From NCBI GenBank assembly GCA_018883325.1, contig VEQH01000045.1:1-36691 (forward strand): 36,691 nt of DNA, written 5' to 3'. The notes below the pieces were generated by a model. The model was not told where the DNA came from, did no database searches, and saw only the letters and a list, made by a program, of their open reading frames with translations. Shown here piece after piece: positions 16,408-29,500 of this stretch; the first letter of the stretch is position 1; the number at the start of each line of letters is the position of its first letter. Both the position numbers and the translations under genes were made by a program. This DNA is from Flavobacteriales bacterium (lineage in GTDB: Bacteria > Bacteroidota > Bacteroidia > Flavobacteriales_D > Crocinitomicaceae).

Positions 16408-16887
16408 TTAACAAATCCTAGGTTGTGACTTCAATTTTCTTAATTGCCAACTATGTAATTCATCATCAATAATTTCCCCCATGTATGGCTTAATTTCATG
16501 AAGTTCAACTCCCTTTTCATCCCACAAATCAGTTCGATCATCTAAGACTATAATTTTTTCATACTCTCGAGAAATCGGAATTTGAAAAATTGATTTGTAA
16601 TAGATTTCACCATAGTTTGTTAACTTCTTTCTGCAAAATTTTCTTGAAAAAATCAAGTAGTCCTTTTCAAGATTAAAAGTATTCACAACCCATTTCGCAT
16701 ACTCTTTTTTTGAAGATGTATAGAAAACAATCTCACCTGTTTTTTGTATATAATTCAAGAAGTTAAAAAGACCAGGTCGATGATACAAATAGTACCATTT
16801 TCTTTGAGCAATACTATCCAACTCACTTATTTTTGAGTAAGAAGTATAAATAAGACAATTGTCTAAATCTAATATGTATAAAGTCAT
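16408..16887 (-). CDS. HAD-superfamily FCP1/NIF-type phosphatase
   Basis: A 159-aa protein with the pattern of NLI-interacting-factor/FCP1-like phosphatases: motif I YILDLDNCLIY (nucleophile D7, acid D9), HRPGLFNFLNY (36-46), motif II IVFYTSSKKEYAKWVVN (53-69), RKFCRKKLTNYGEIYYKSI (82-100) and motif III IIVLDDRTDLWD (112-123). The family removes phosphate from phosphoproteins or small molecules by an aspartyl-phosphate intermediate. An oddity is that motif I has Cys11 where DxDx(T/V) normally has Thr or Val. It is first of a likely two-gene unit with the 133-aa ORF. The substrate is unknown. Confidence 0.75.
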   Translation of the reverse strand: MTLYILDLDNCLIYTSYSKISELDSIAQRKWYYLYHRPGLFNFLNYIQKTGEIVFYTSSKKEYAKWVVNTFNLEKDYLIFSRKFCRKKLTNYGEIYYKSIFQIPISREYEKIIVLDDRTDLWDEKGVELHEIKPYMGEIIDDELHSWQLRKLKSQPRIC

Positions 16888-17111
16888 GGTAAGTATAGAT
16901 TATTAGAAATTTAGGCTATGAAACAACAGTGATCATGAATTAACATTATTTCAGCGAATTTTAAGTTTGTATATTAAGCTTGGTCCTTTATCAAACTTAA
17001 TACAGAGAAATTCAGATTTTATAACAATATTGATACTTCTTCAAAAGAATATTTAAAGATTTTCTCCAATTATTGAAATTCTAAAGCAATGGTTTGAAAA
17101 ATCCCAACTTT
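16888..17111. other. Intergenic with a 9-bp inverted repeat
   Basis: No gene seen. TTAAGTTTG (16961-16969) and CAAACTTAA (16992-17000) form a perfect 9-bp inverted repeat with a 22-base spacer, which could be a weak hairpin or an operator. The promoter of the minus-strand phosphatase gene must lie at the left of this stretch. Confidence 0.35.
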
Positions 17112-17394
17112 TTGAACAAATAGTAAAATAATTGCTAACGTATTTTACTTCATATTTTCTATTCTACATGATGAATTGAAATTTTTTCGAATAAGAAAAA
17201 CAGGCGCTAAATTTCCTTCAGTCGAATTTAATACATTTAAAGTAGGATTACATATGAGATTCCGATCAGATGAGGAATTGGATTTTAAACAATAATTATT
17301 TAGCAGATTCTTACGACATAACAAAAACGGATTTGTAATTCCCGATAAAGAAATTCGCTTCATTTTAATAGAGAGTTCCTACCCATTACCTTAA
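17112..17394 (+). pseudogene. Possible decayed ORF, unknown
   Basis: One plus-strand frame is open for about 60 codons, has a single TAA at 17293-17295, then continues to TAA at 17392-17394. The reading includes KFFRIRKTGAKFPSVEFNTF and later NKNGFVIPDKEIRFILIESS, which look like ordinary protein. No good start codon opens it. I cannot name a family. A 72-codon minus-strand frame (17145-17363) lies opposite and seems less protein-like. It may be a leftover of a lost gene or chance. Confidence 0.25.
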
Positions 17395-17466
17395 AAAAAA
17401 TTAGAAGTTTTTATCATTTATTTGATCGAGGAATGACCAATTCAAAAAGGACTATTGAGAAGTATA

Positions 17467-17489
17467 ATTGCACTCAAATTTAGTGCAAT
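17467..17489. promoter_or_regulatory. Inverted repeat upstream of the giant gene promoter
   Basis: ATTGCACT and AGTGCAAT form a perfect 8-bp inverted repeat around CAAATTT. It ends 5 bases before the TTTG of the predicted promoter, a usual place for an activator or repressor site. Confidence 0.35.
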
Positions 17490-17494
17490 AGATG

Positions 17495-17526
17495 TTTGTA
17501 ATTTTTAACATTTAGCAGTACTTTTA
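17495..17526 (+). promoter_or_regulatory. Predicted promoter of the giant gene
   Basis: TTTG (17495-17498) and TACTTTTA (17519-17526), 20 bases apart, fit the Bacteroidota -33/-7 pattern TTTG-N19-21-TAnnTTTG with one mismatch. Transcription would start near 17532, leaving a leader of only about 12 bases that includes a run of eight T (17534-17541). Confidence 0.5.
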
Positions 17527-17543
17527 CGCTCAATTTTTTTTCC

Positions 17544-20500
17544 GTGAATTCCTTTTTTCTATCAAGAATTTTTGTTCTTTTTTTATTTATCTCCAGTAGT
17601 TTCCTGACTTATTCTCAGTGTGATGGAATAACAGTTTCATTAGGCAATGATTTATTTTATTGCTCAAATCAAAGTGTAACGTTAACCGCAACTATTACAA
17701 GTTCGAGTACAACGACCTATTCATGGACGTTTCAAGCTTCGGGAAGCTCCAATACACAATTTGTTGGTACAAATTCAAATACGCTAACAATAAATTCAAC
17801 TGATGAAGGTACATATACTGTAACAGCTTCAGTTGAAGGATGTACAACAAGTGTAACAGATAATTTAGTTCTAACTCATTTAAATACTTTTTCAGTAAAT
17901 GCAGGGCTTGATCAACCCATTTGCACAACAAACGGAACAGTTACAATTACCGCTTCAACAGCAAATGCAGAGGGGAATACCCCAACGTTTTCTTGGAGTG
18001 GACCAAGTGCTTTCGCTTCAACTTCAAATCCAATTACAGTAAATACAGCAGGAAATTATACTGTTACAGCAACGATTGGGAATTGTAGTGTAACGGATCA
18101 AATGACGGTTACCAATTTTTCTACTTTTCAAGTAAATGCTGGTAATGATGTGTTGACTTGTCTAGGGACAAATGTCAATCTTGGCGCAACGAGTTCTGGC
18201 GGAAGTTCATCGGTTTCGTACAATTGGTCTGGTCCTAATTCCTACACAGCTTCCACTCAAAACATTACAATTTCAAACCCAAGTGCTGCTTCATCTGGAA
18301 ATTATACAGTAACAGCTACATCAGGCGGTTGTTCAAAGACAGATGTTGTGAATGTGAGTATTCTTTCGCCTTCAGTTACGAGTGCTAATTTTATAAATTA
18401 CAATGGTTCTCAATGGCTAGTGCAATGTACACAACCAGGTGAAACAAGCGGTATCATATTTATAAAGAATGGATTATCATCTACATTGTATCCAAACGCT
18501 GATACATATACAGTTAATTGGGGTGATGGTTCTTCCAACTTCACAACAGCAAATGATGCTTGGAACGGAACAAGTGCAATCAACCACACTTATGCAATTG
18601 GGAATTATACTTTAACATTAACTGTTACGACTAGTTTAGGATGTACAGCTACCCAATCCTATAATGTTTTTGTGGGAAATCAGCCTTCTTCTCCAATTAT
18701 TAGCAATCCAGCTAACGCACAAGGTTGTTCACCACTAACTTTAACATTTCCAATTTCAAATGTTTCTGGTAATATCCCAGGAACAACGTATAATGTTACC
18801 TTTTCGGATGGAACGACTCCTTTGACTTATACCCAAGCTACCATCCCATCTTCGATAACGCATACATTTAATTCTTCATCCTGTGGTTCATCCTTTACAA
18901 ATGGATCCATTACAGAACAAAACGCTTTTGGAGTTAGTATTCAAGCGATTAATCCATGTGGTTCATCAAGTGCATCTGCTGGTCCAATCCGAACATCTTC
19001 TCCTCCAACTGCTAATTTTACGATTCCGAGTACAGTATGTAAAAATCAAACTGCAACAACTGTAAATACATCAATTGCTGGGTCAATTGTTTCCTCGTCA
19101 GATTGCAATCCTGATCAAGGTCAATATTGGACAATTAGTCCTGCTACTGGTTGGTCATTGACAGGAAGTTCAATTTTGGGAGATAATGGTGGATTTCCCA
19201 ATAGTTATGCGGGTTGGAACTCTGGAACAGATAATATTGGAATAATTTTCTCGCAAACAGGAAACTATACAATAACATTAACTGAAAAAAACAGTTGTTC
19301 AACAGTATCTACAGCAACTAAAACAATTTGTGTAATTGATCCTCCTACTTGTTCATTTGGCGTAAGTCCTAATTCAGGTTGTAGTCCATTAACGGTTACA
19401 ACAACTAATAATACTATAGCACCAACTTGCAATGGGAGCAGTGTTCCAATGTCCTATGCTTGGAGTGTTGTTAGTCCAAGTGGAGGAACAAGTTCTATTT
19501 CAAATGTTTCCGCGACTAATCCAACGATTACATTAACGAACAATTCAACAACTCCACTAACATTTACGATACAATTAACGGCAACACCCTTAAATTCATC
19601 AAATACTGCTGTTACGAGTTGTTCAAGTATCTGTACACAAACAGTAACCGTTAATCCCCGCCCAACTATGACAAGTGCTACAAGTGCGAATGTATGTAGC
19701 GGTTCATCTGTAGGGATAAGTCTAACTTCTAATATTGCTTCAACCTATTCATGGGTTGCTACATCAAATACGAATGTTGGAGGAGAAAGTACCACCAATC
19801 AAACGGGTGCGCTTATTAATGATGTTCTAACAAATACATCTGGTTCATTTCAAACAGTTAGTTATACAGTTACTCCAACTTCAACAACTGGTTCGTGCGT
19901 TGGAACTCCTCAAACTGTTCTTGCGACAGTTATTCCTACAGCAACCATGACCAACATAAGTTCCAAAACGATTTGTTCTGGATCTGCAGTAAATATTAGT
20001 TTGACTTCAAATATTGGGGCAACGTATTCGTGGGTGGCTACTTCAAATTCAAACGTTAACGGAGAATCAACTTCAGCCACTGTTTCTACTTTAATAAACA
20101 ACACATTAACAAATACAACAACTTCGATTCAAACGGTAACTTACACTGTTACTCCTACCACAACAACTGGTGCTTGTGTTGGTACACCTCAAACCATTTT
20201 GGTAACAGTAATACCCCCTGTTGCAATGAATAGTCCAATAAGTAAAACTATTTGTTCCGGTAGTGCTGTGGATTTAGCTTTGACAGCCAATGTAGCAGCA
20301 ACATTTTCTTGGGTGGCAACAGCAAATGCTAATGTTGGAGGGGAATCTACAACAGCTCAAACAACTTCTACAATTGGAGATGTTTTAACAGCAACAACCA
20401 GCCAAAATGTAATCTACACAGTAACTCCGACCTCTACCTCTGGTTCTTGTTTAGGTACTGGACAAACGGTTACGATATCAGTTGTTCCACCTCCTGCCAT

Positions 20501-23500
20501 GACCAGTGTCACGACAAAAACAATTTGTTCAGGACAATCTGTAGGCTTGGCATTAACATCAAACTTAGCAAGTACTTATTCGTGGGTAGCAAATTCAAAT
20601 TCAAACGTTAATGGAGAATCAACTACTGCGCAAACAGGTTCAACAATTGCAGATGTTTTAACCAATACTTCTTCAACAAATCAAACAGTTACTTACACAA
20701 TTACACCTACATCAACTAATGGAAATTGCCCGGGAACACCTCAAACGGTGACAATAACCGTTGTTCCTCCTGTTGTACTGACGAATGTTACTTCCAAAAC
20801 AATATGTTCAGGTTCAACTGTAGGTATTTCGCTCACTACGAATGTACCAGCTACTTTTAGTTGGTCTGCCACTGATAATGTAAATGTTAGCGGGGAACCT
20901 GTAGGAAATCAAACAACAAGCAGTATTAATAATTCGCTTTCTACTTCATCTACAACGGTTCAAAATGTTACTTACACCGTAACTCCCACTTCAACAACTG
21001 GTTCATGTCCCGGAAGTCCTCAGACTATTATTGTATCTGTTGTGCCAAACATAACGATGACAAATACCAATACGGCGACTATTTGCTCTGGTACAGCAGT
21101 CAATTTAAGTTTGACTTCAAATATTGCAGGTACGTATTCGATTATTGCAACGGATAATGCCAATACGACAGGTGAAACAATAACGGCACAAATCGGAACT
21201 AGTATTTCAGATCTAATCAATAACAATACTACCATTAACCAAAACGTTATCTATACAGTAACTCCAACCTCGTCTATAGGTACTTGTGTAGGTACACCTC
21301 AAACAATTACTGTAACGGTTATTCCTGCAGTAACGATGACAAATGCTAATTCCAAAACGATTTGTTCTGGTAGTTCAGTTGGTTTATCCTTAACATCGAA
21401 TGTGACAAGTACCTATAATTGGGTTGCAAACACTGATAATACGAATGTTTCAGGCGAGTCACTTACTTCGCAAACAGGAAATTCGATTAACAACACATTG
21501 ATCAATAATTCCACTTCTATTCAACAAGTTGTCTATACGGTAACTCCGAGTTCATCTTTAGGTTCTTGCGGAGGGACGCCACAAACGGTTACTATTACCG
21601 TGATACCACCAGTCAACATGACTAACAGTAATTCCAAAACAATATGTTCAGGCTCAAATGTTGGAATATCCTTAACATCAAATGTTGCAAGTTCTTATTC
21701 ATGGTCTGCGGCGGCGAATGCAAGTACGACGGGTGAAACTACGACTGCTAGTGCTACAACAACAATCAATGACGCTTTAGTAAATACAACAACGAATATT
21801 CAAACTGTTATTTATACGGTTACTCCAACCTCATCTGCAGGTTTATGCTTGGGCGCACCACAAACAATCACAGTTACCGTAATGCCTCCGGTTTCTGTAA
21901 CTAGTGTGAGCTCAAAAACAATCTGTTCAGGAGTCGGTGTTGATTTAACTATTTCTTCAAATGTGCCGAGTTCTTATGTTTGGAGCGCAACCGATAATAC
22001 GAATGTAAGTGGTGAAACAACTAGTAGCCAAACAACTTCTGTTATAAGTGATATTCTAACGAATAATTCGACAACCAATCAAACTGTTTCTTATACCATT
22101 ACACCAACATCGACAAGTGGATCCTGTTTAGGTACGGCACAAACATTTGTAGTTACGATTGTTCCAGTCGTAACAATGTCAAGTGTATCGAGTAAAACAA
22201 TTTGTACTGGAGCAAATGTTAATTTGAGCTTGAGTTCCAATGTTGCCAGTAGCTACTCTTGGGTTGCAGCAGATAATGCAAACACAAGTGGAGAAAGTAC
22301 GACAGCACAAATAGGTCCAACGATTAATAATACTATAACAAACAATAGCACGACAACTCAAATTGTCAATTACACAGTAACTCCAACTTCAACAATTGGA
22401 TCATGTATTGGCACCCCACAATCAGTTGCAATTTCTATTTTACCTGTTGTAACAATGACAAATACATCAAGTGCTACAATTTGTTCGGGAACCAATGTCA
22501 ATTTTGCTTTAACCTCAAATTTAGCAAGCACTTATTCTTGGGTTGCTGCTGATAACACTTCAATTAATGGAGAAAGTGTCACTAGTCAGACAGGTGCGCT
22601 TATTACGAATACACTAACAAATACTTCCACTTCAAATCAAAATGTAGTTTACACTGTTACGCCTACATCAACTAATGGGGCATGTGTGGGTAGTCCGCAA
22701 ACGATTACTATAACAGTAATTCCATCTGTAACAATGACTAGTACAAATACAAAGACAATTTGTACAGGAAATGCAGTGAATATTTCGTTAACATCTAATG
22801 TAGCAAGTACTTATTCTTGGTCGGCAACGGATAACGTTAATATATCTGGAGAAAGTACCTCGCCACAAAGCAGTAATTCAATTAGTGATTTACTAACGAA
22901 TAATTCAACGTCAATACAAACCGTCACCTATTCAATAACTCCAAATTCTTCTATTGGTGGTTGTCCGGGAGTAACCCAAAACTTAGTTGTTACTGTTGTT
23001 CCTTCTGTTACTTTAACTAACAATTCTGCTAAAACAATTTGTTCTGGAGGAAATGTAAATATTGCACTTTCATCAAATGTACAAAGTAGTTATACATGGA
23101 GTGCAACAGACAATTCTTCAACATCTGGTGAGTCAACAACTGTTCAAACTTCAGCTTCAATTTCAGATGTAATAACAAACAATTCAACTAGTTCTCAAGT
23201 AGTGAATTATACCATTACTCCCACCTCAACAACTGGTTCTTGTGGAGGAACACCCACTTTAATTGCTGTTACTGTTTTACCCGTTGTAACTATGTCAAAT
23301 GCCAATGCTGTAACGATTTGTTCTGGAACTTCGGTTAATCTTTCCTTCACATCGAATCTTCCAAGCAGCTATTCATGGGTAGCAACTGACAATCCAGCAA
23401 TTACAGGAGAAAGCACCACTGCTCAAACAGGATCGATTCTTTCAAATACGTTAAATAGTTCAGCAACTACTAATCAACTTGTCACTTACACTGTCACACC

Positions 23501-26500
23501 AACTTCAACTACAGGACTCTGTGTTGGAACTCCACAAACAGTAACTGTAACTGTGGTTCCTGCAGTATATATGACAAATACCAATTCAAAAACAATTTGT
23601 TCGGGAAGCAACGTTAACCTTTCACTGACTTCGAATGTTGCAAGTTCATATTCTTGGAGTGCAACTGACAATGCTTCAATATCAGGAGAAACAACTACAG
23701 CCCAAACAACAACATCAATTTCTGACGTACTTGTAAATAATAGCACTACCTCACAAACAGTTACCTATACTGTTACACCAACATCAGCTGCAGGTACTTG
23801 TAATGGAACCCCTCAAACAGTTACAATTACAATAGTTCCACCAATAACAATGACCAGTGCATCAACAAAAACGATATGTTCAGGTGCAAATATCAACCTA
23901 ACTTTGAGTTCGAATGTTCCAAGTTCTTATTCTTGGTCGGTTACTGATAATCCAAATGTCTCTGGAGAAAGTACAACTGTTCAAACTACTGGAACAATAA
24001 ATAATACGCTGACAAATACTACTTCAAGTTCTCAAGTTGTTACTTATTCTGTTACTCCAACATCCACATCTGGGTCATGTATTGGAACTTCTCAATCAAT
24101 TTTGGTAACGGTCAATCCTTTACCCTCAATGACGAGTGCAACTAGTACAACTATTTGTTCTGGGGCAACGCTTAATCATGTCTTAACATCAGATATTCCT
24201 TCTAATTACAGTTGGGTTGCAACCGATAATACCAATATTTCTGGAGAAAGTTTAACAGCTCAAACCAATTCAAGTATCACCAATACACTTACGAATTCAA
24301 GTAGTAGTATTCAAACAGTTACATATACAATCACACCAACATCAATTGGTGGTTCTTGTGTTGGAAATGCTCAAACCTTAACGGTTTCAGTTGTTCCAAC
24401 AGTCGTTATTACAAACGTTACTTCTAAAACTATATGTTCCGGGACAGCTGTTGGGATTAGTTTAACGTCAAATGTGCCAAGCGCCTATTCCTGGTCTGCA
24501 ACGGATAATTTAGATATAACGAATGAAAGTTTAACCAATCAAACCTCAACATCCATAAATGATATTTTAACAAATACATCGAATGCAAATCAGGTGGTTA
24601 CCTATACTGTTACGCCAACTTCAAATTCAGGAACTTGTGTTGGGGCTCCTCAAACTATTTCAATAACTGTGGCACCAGTTGTAACGATGACTAATATTTC
24701 AAGCAAAACTATCTGTTCTGGATCTTCTGTAAATATATCACTGACTTCTAATATTTCAAGTAGTTATAGTTGGAGCGCTGTGGATAATGCTTCTATTACA
24801 GGAGAAAGTACAAGTGCACAAAATACAAATACCATAAACAACAGTTTAGTAAATACAAGCTCGTCTAATCAGAATGTTGTTTATACCGTTATTCCAACGT
24901 CAACTATTGGCGCATGTGTTGGTGCGTCACAAACAATCACAGTGACGGTAGTACCACCAGTAACAATGACGAATAGTAATTCAAAAACGATTTGTTCAGG
25001 AACATCAGTAGCATTGAATTTAACATCAAATGTTTCGAGTACCTACAGTTGGAGTGCAACAGATAATACAAATATTACCGGGGAAAGCACAACGGCTCAA
25101 ACAACCAATTCAATTACTGAAAACTTGACCAATACTTCAACAAGTATTCAGACCGTTACTTATACTATAACTCCTACATCAACGACGGGAACTTGTTTAG
25201 GAACGCCTCAAACTCTGACAGTAACAGTTATACCGACCGTAACGATGACAAGTCAAGCGACAAAAACAATTTGTTCTGGTTTGAGTGTTAACTTACCATT
25301 AAGCTCAAATGTTGCAAGTTCGTATGTTTGGTCTGCAACAGATAATTCATCCATAAATGGAGAAAGTTTAAGCAATCAAACAGGAGTCACAATTACTGAT
25401 AACCTTACCAATACAAGTACAAATATTCAAACTGTAAGTTATTCTGTTACTCCTTCATCAACTTCAGGCTCATGCATAGGAACATCCCAAACTGTAACGA
25501 TAACGATTGTTCCTACAGTATCCATGTTGAGTACTAATTCTAAAACGATTTGTTCTGGTTCAGATGTTGCAATAACTTTCAATACAAATGTTCCAAGTTC
25601 ATTTACTTGGTCAGCAACGGATAATACAAATATTACAGGAGAAAGCACAACTACTCAAACTGCGAATGCTATTAGCAATGTTTTAATTAATAATTCCACT
25701 ACAAATCAAATTGTAACATACTCCGTTATTCCAACTTCAACAACTGGATCATGCGTTGGATCAACCCAAACTATTACAGTTACAGTTATTCCGTCCGTAA
25801 ATATTACAAGCGCTAACGCGAAAACAATTTGTTCCGGAGTTTCTGTTAATCTGAATCTAACCTCAAATGTGTCAAGTAATTATTCTTGGGTTGCGACAAC
25901 TGATAACCCAAATATAAACGGAGAAAGTTTGTCGCCAAAAACTACAACGACGATTGATGACATCTTAACAAATACGTCTTCAACCAATCAAGTTGTTACA
26001 TACACAGTTACACCCACCTCAAGTTCGGGTACTTGTCCAGGAGTTAGCCAAACACTTACAATTACGATTGTTCCGGGTGTAAATATGACGAATTCAAATC
26101 AGAAAACTATTTGTTCTGGCTCAAACGTAAATCTTTCCTTGACTTCGAATGTAACAAGTGCATACAGTTGGGTAGCAACAGATAATCCGAATATTACAGG
26201 TGAATCATTGAGTAATCAAACCACAGCTTCTATCACAGATAATTTAGTAAATACAACTTCTAATGTTGAAACGGTAACCTACACTGTAATTCCAACCTCT
26301 TCTTTGGGTTTATGTGCTGGATCTTCACAGACGGTAACAATTACAGTGAATCCAAAACCTGTAATGACAAGTGCTCTTAGCAAAGCGATTTGTTCTAATG
26401 TTTCGGTGAATTTAGCCTTGACAGCAACAGTCTCTTCCGATTACTCTTGGATTGCAACAGCAAATAATTCAGTTTCTGGAGAGAGTGTAACATCACAAAA

Positions 26501-29500
26501 TAGTTCAACAATTAGTGATGTTTTGGTTAATACTTCTAGTTCTGTTCAAACAGTTGTATATACAGTAACCCCAACCTCTAGTATTGGCGGTTGTGTGGGT
26601 AATTCACAAACTGTTTCAATTACGTTAAATCCAATTCCAACAGTTACAACCCCATCCAACCAAATTGTTTGTAACGGAACTCAAACAAGCCAAGTCAGTT
26701 TTAATGGTGCTATAAGTGGAACAATTTACAATTGGACAAACAACAATACAATGATCAATTTAAGTGGTTCTGGAGTTGGTACAATTACTGCTTTTACTGC
26801 TTCAAATACTACAAACTCTCCTGTTAGTTCAATAATAATTGTGACTCCAAGTTTTGTAAATGCAGGGGAAACATGTTTAGGTTCTAGTACGAATTTTTCC
26901 ATTTCAGTGAATCCGACTCCTACCGTAAATAGTATTTCAAATCAAGTTAAATGTGCAGGAACAGCAAGTGACCCTATTACTTTTAGTTCAACGTTTGGAG
27001 TAACTGGAACCACATACACTTGGTCTAATTCAACTACAGCAATTGGACTTTCTGCAACTGGTTCAAATAACATTTCATCTTTTACAACTATAAATTCAAC
27101 GAATGCACCACTTACTGGACAAATCTCTGTTACACCAACTGCAAGTTTCAATGGAGTTTCGTGTATTGGAAATCCACAAAGTTTCACGATTACCGTCAAT
27201 CCAACCCCAGGTGTAAATGCGATTCAAAATCAAGTGATTTGTAACGCAACTCAAACAAGTCCAATCACTTTTTCTGGTTCTGTTTCAGGTACAACATTTG
27301 ATTGGACGAATACAAACGCATCAATTGGCTTGGCTGCAAATGGAAATGGTTCGATTAGTGCATTTATAGGAACAAATAATACTACTGACCCAATTTCTGG
27401 TACAATCTCCGTTACCCCTTCCTATACAAATGGAGGAGTAACTTGTATTGGAACTCCACAAGAATTTTCTATTACTGTTAATCCAACTCCAACTGTTATT
27501 GATCCAATTGACCAAACTGTTTGTAGTGGAAGTTCAACGACAACTGTAAATTTTTCAGGAACGGGTACCAGTTATACATGGAGTAATTCAACGACTTCAA
27601 TCGGTTTAGGAGCATCTGGAACAAATGGCATTAATGCTTTTACTGCAACGAACACTGGAACCAATCCAACAATTGCAACAATTAGTGTTACCCCAAATTA
27701 TTTGAATAACAATTTGAATTGCACCGGAACTGTTCAAACATTTACAATAACTGTAAATCCTTCTCCAATTGTTCAGTTTAACCAAAGCAATCAAACGATT
27801 TGTTCACAGAATGCGAGTAATTCTATTTCTATTAGTTCACCAACTTCAGGAGCAAATATTACATGGTCTGTCAATTCAATCGCCTCAACTATTAGTGGCG
27901 TAACAACAACGAGTGGAACAAATCAAATACCTTCATTTACATTAACTAATTCAGGTAATGTTCCAGCAGTAGTTGAGTTTTTAGCTTCTGCAACTACTCC
28001 AGGTAGCGTTTCATGCCCAGGTGGTGGTACTTTATATACCATTACTGTTAATCCAACGCCTATCGTTAATGATCCAACAGACCAAGTTGTGTGTAATGCA
28101 ACTACAACAAATGCGGTTGTATTAACGGGAACTGGCTCAAGTTATAATTGGACAAACTCGTTAAATTCAATAGGTTTAGCTTCTAACGGCACAGGAAATA
28201 TCGGAGCATTTTCAGCTGTTAATTCTACTTCAACAATTCAAACTGCTACCGTTACAATTACTCCAGTTTTCTCGAATAATAATGTTAGCTGTAATGGTCC
28301 TACGCAAAGTTTCACAATTACTATCAATCCAACTCCTAATGCGAATGTTATCAATAACAGCGCCTTTTGTAATGGCGTAATTAGCACAGCTATTTCAATA
28401 AATGGTACTGGGACAAGTTATAATTGGATAAATTCTAATCCATCAATTGGATTAGCGAGTTCAGGAGTAGATGTTATTCCATCATTTACTCCGATTAATT
28501 CTGGAACAACGCAGACTAATTCGACGATTTCAATAACCCCTCAGTTTACAAATCAGAATGTTACTTGTCAAGGTAGTGTTAGTTCATTTACAATATTTGT
28601 CAACCCAACTCCAACTGCGAACGATCCATCTGACATTGTCATTTGTAATAACGGTTCAACATCAACAATAAATTTTTCAGGTACAGGTACTTCTTATTCA
28701 TGGTCAAATGACAACACATCAATTGGATTAGCAGGAAGTGGTAATGGAAATATTGTTTCCTTTAATGCGATAAATACAAGTACGATACCAGTCATTTCAA
28801 CAATTACTGTCACACCTCAATTTAGCGCATCAAATACGACTTGTAGTGGGCCACCACAAACATTTACAATCACTGTAAATCCAACACCTGTTGTTGCAAA
28901 TCCAATAGATCAAATTGTATGTAATGGGGCAAGTACATCAATTATCAATTTTTCGGGTACAGGTACAAGTTATAATTGGGTAAACAACACCCCAAGTATT
29001 GGTCTTGCTTCAAATGGAACTGGTGATATTACCCCTTTTACAGCTACAAATAATAATACAACAGCCTTAATTGCCACAATTACAATTACTCCTATATACA
29101 CTGGAAGTTCAATTAGCTGTAATGGTAATACACAAGACGTTCAAATAACAATCAATCCTACACCTACAGCTGTTCAGCCTGCAAATCAAGTAGTTTGTAA
29201 TGGAAACTTATCATCAACTGTTGTGTTCTCTGGAAATGCTACTTCATACAGTTGGACAAATAGTAATAGCTCCATTGGATTAGGGTTGAATGGAAGTGGA
29301 AATATTCCTGCATTTACCACTACAAATACGACAACAAGTCCAATTAATTCAACAATAACTATTACACCTAACTTAGTTGGTGGAAGTACATCGTGCAGTG
29401 GAAGTACGCAGACTTTTACCTTTACAATCAACCCCACTCCAACAGTAAATCCAATTCAGAATCAGGTGCTTTGTAATGCTACTTCAACCAATGCAATTTT

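Noticed and set aside
17544..17621. Lipoprotein signal for the giant protein (Cys directly after TYSQ)
   Set aside because: The residues before the Cys do not form a lipobox (Gln at -1, no Leu at -3), so ordinary signal peptidase cleavage is more likely.
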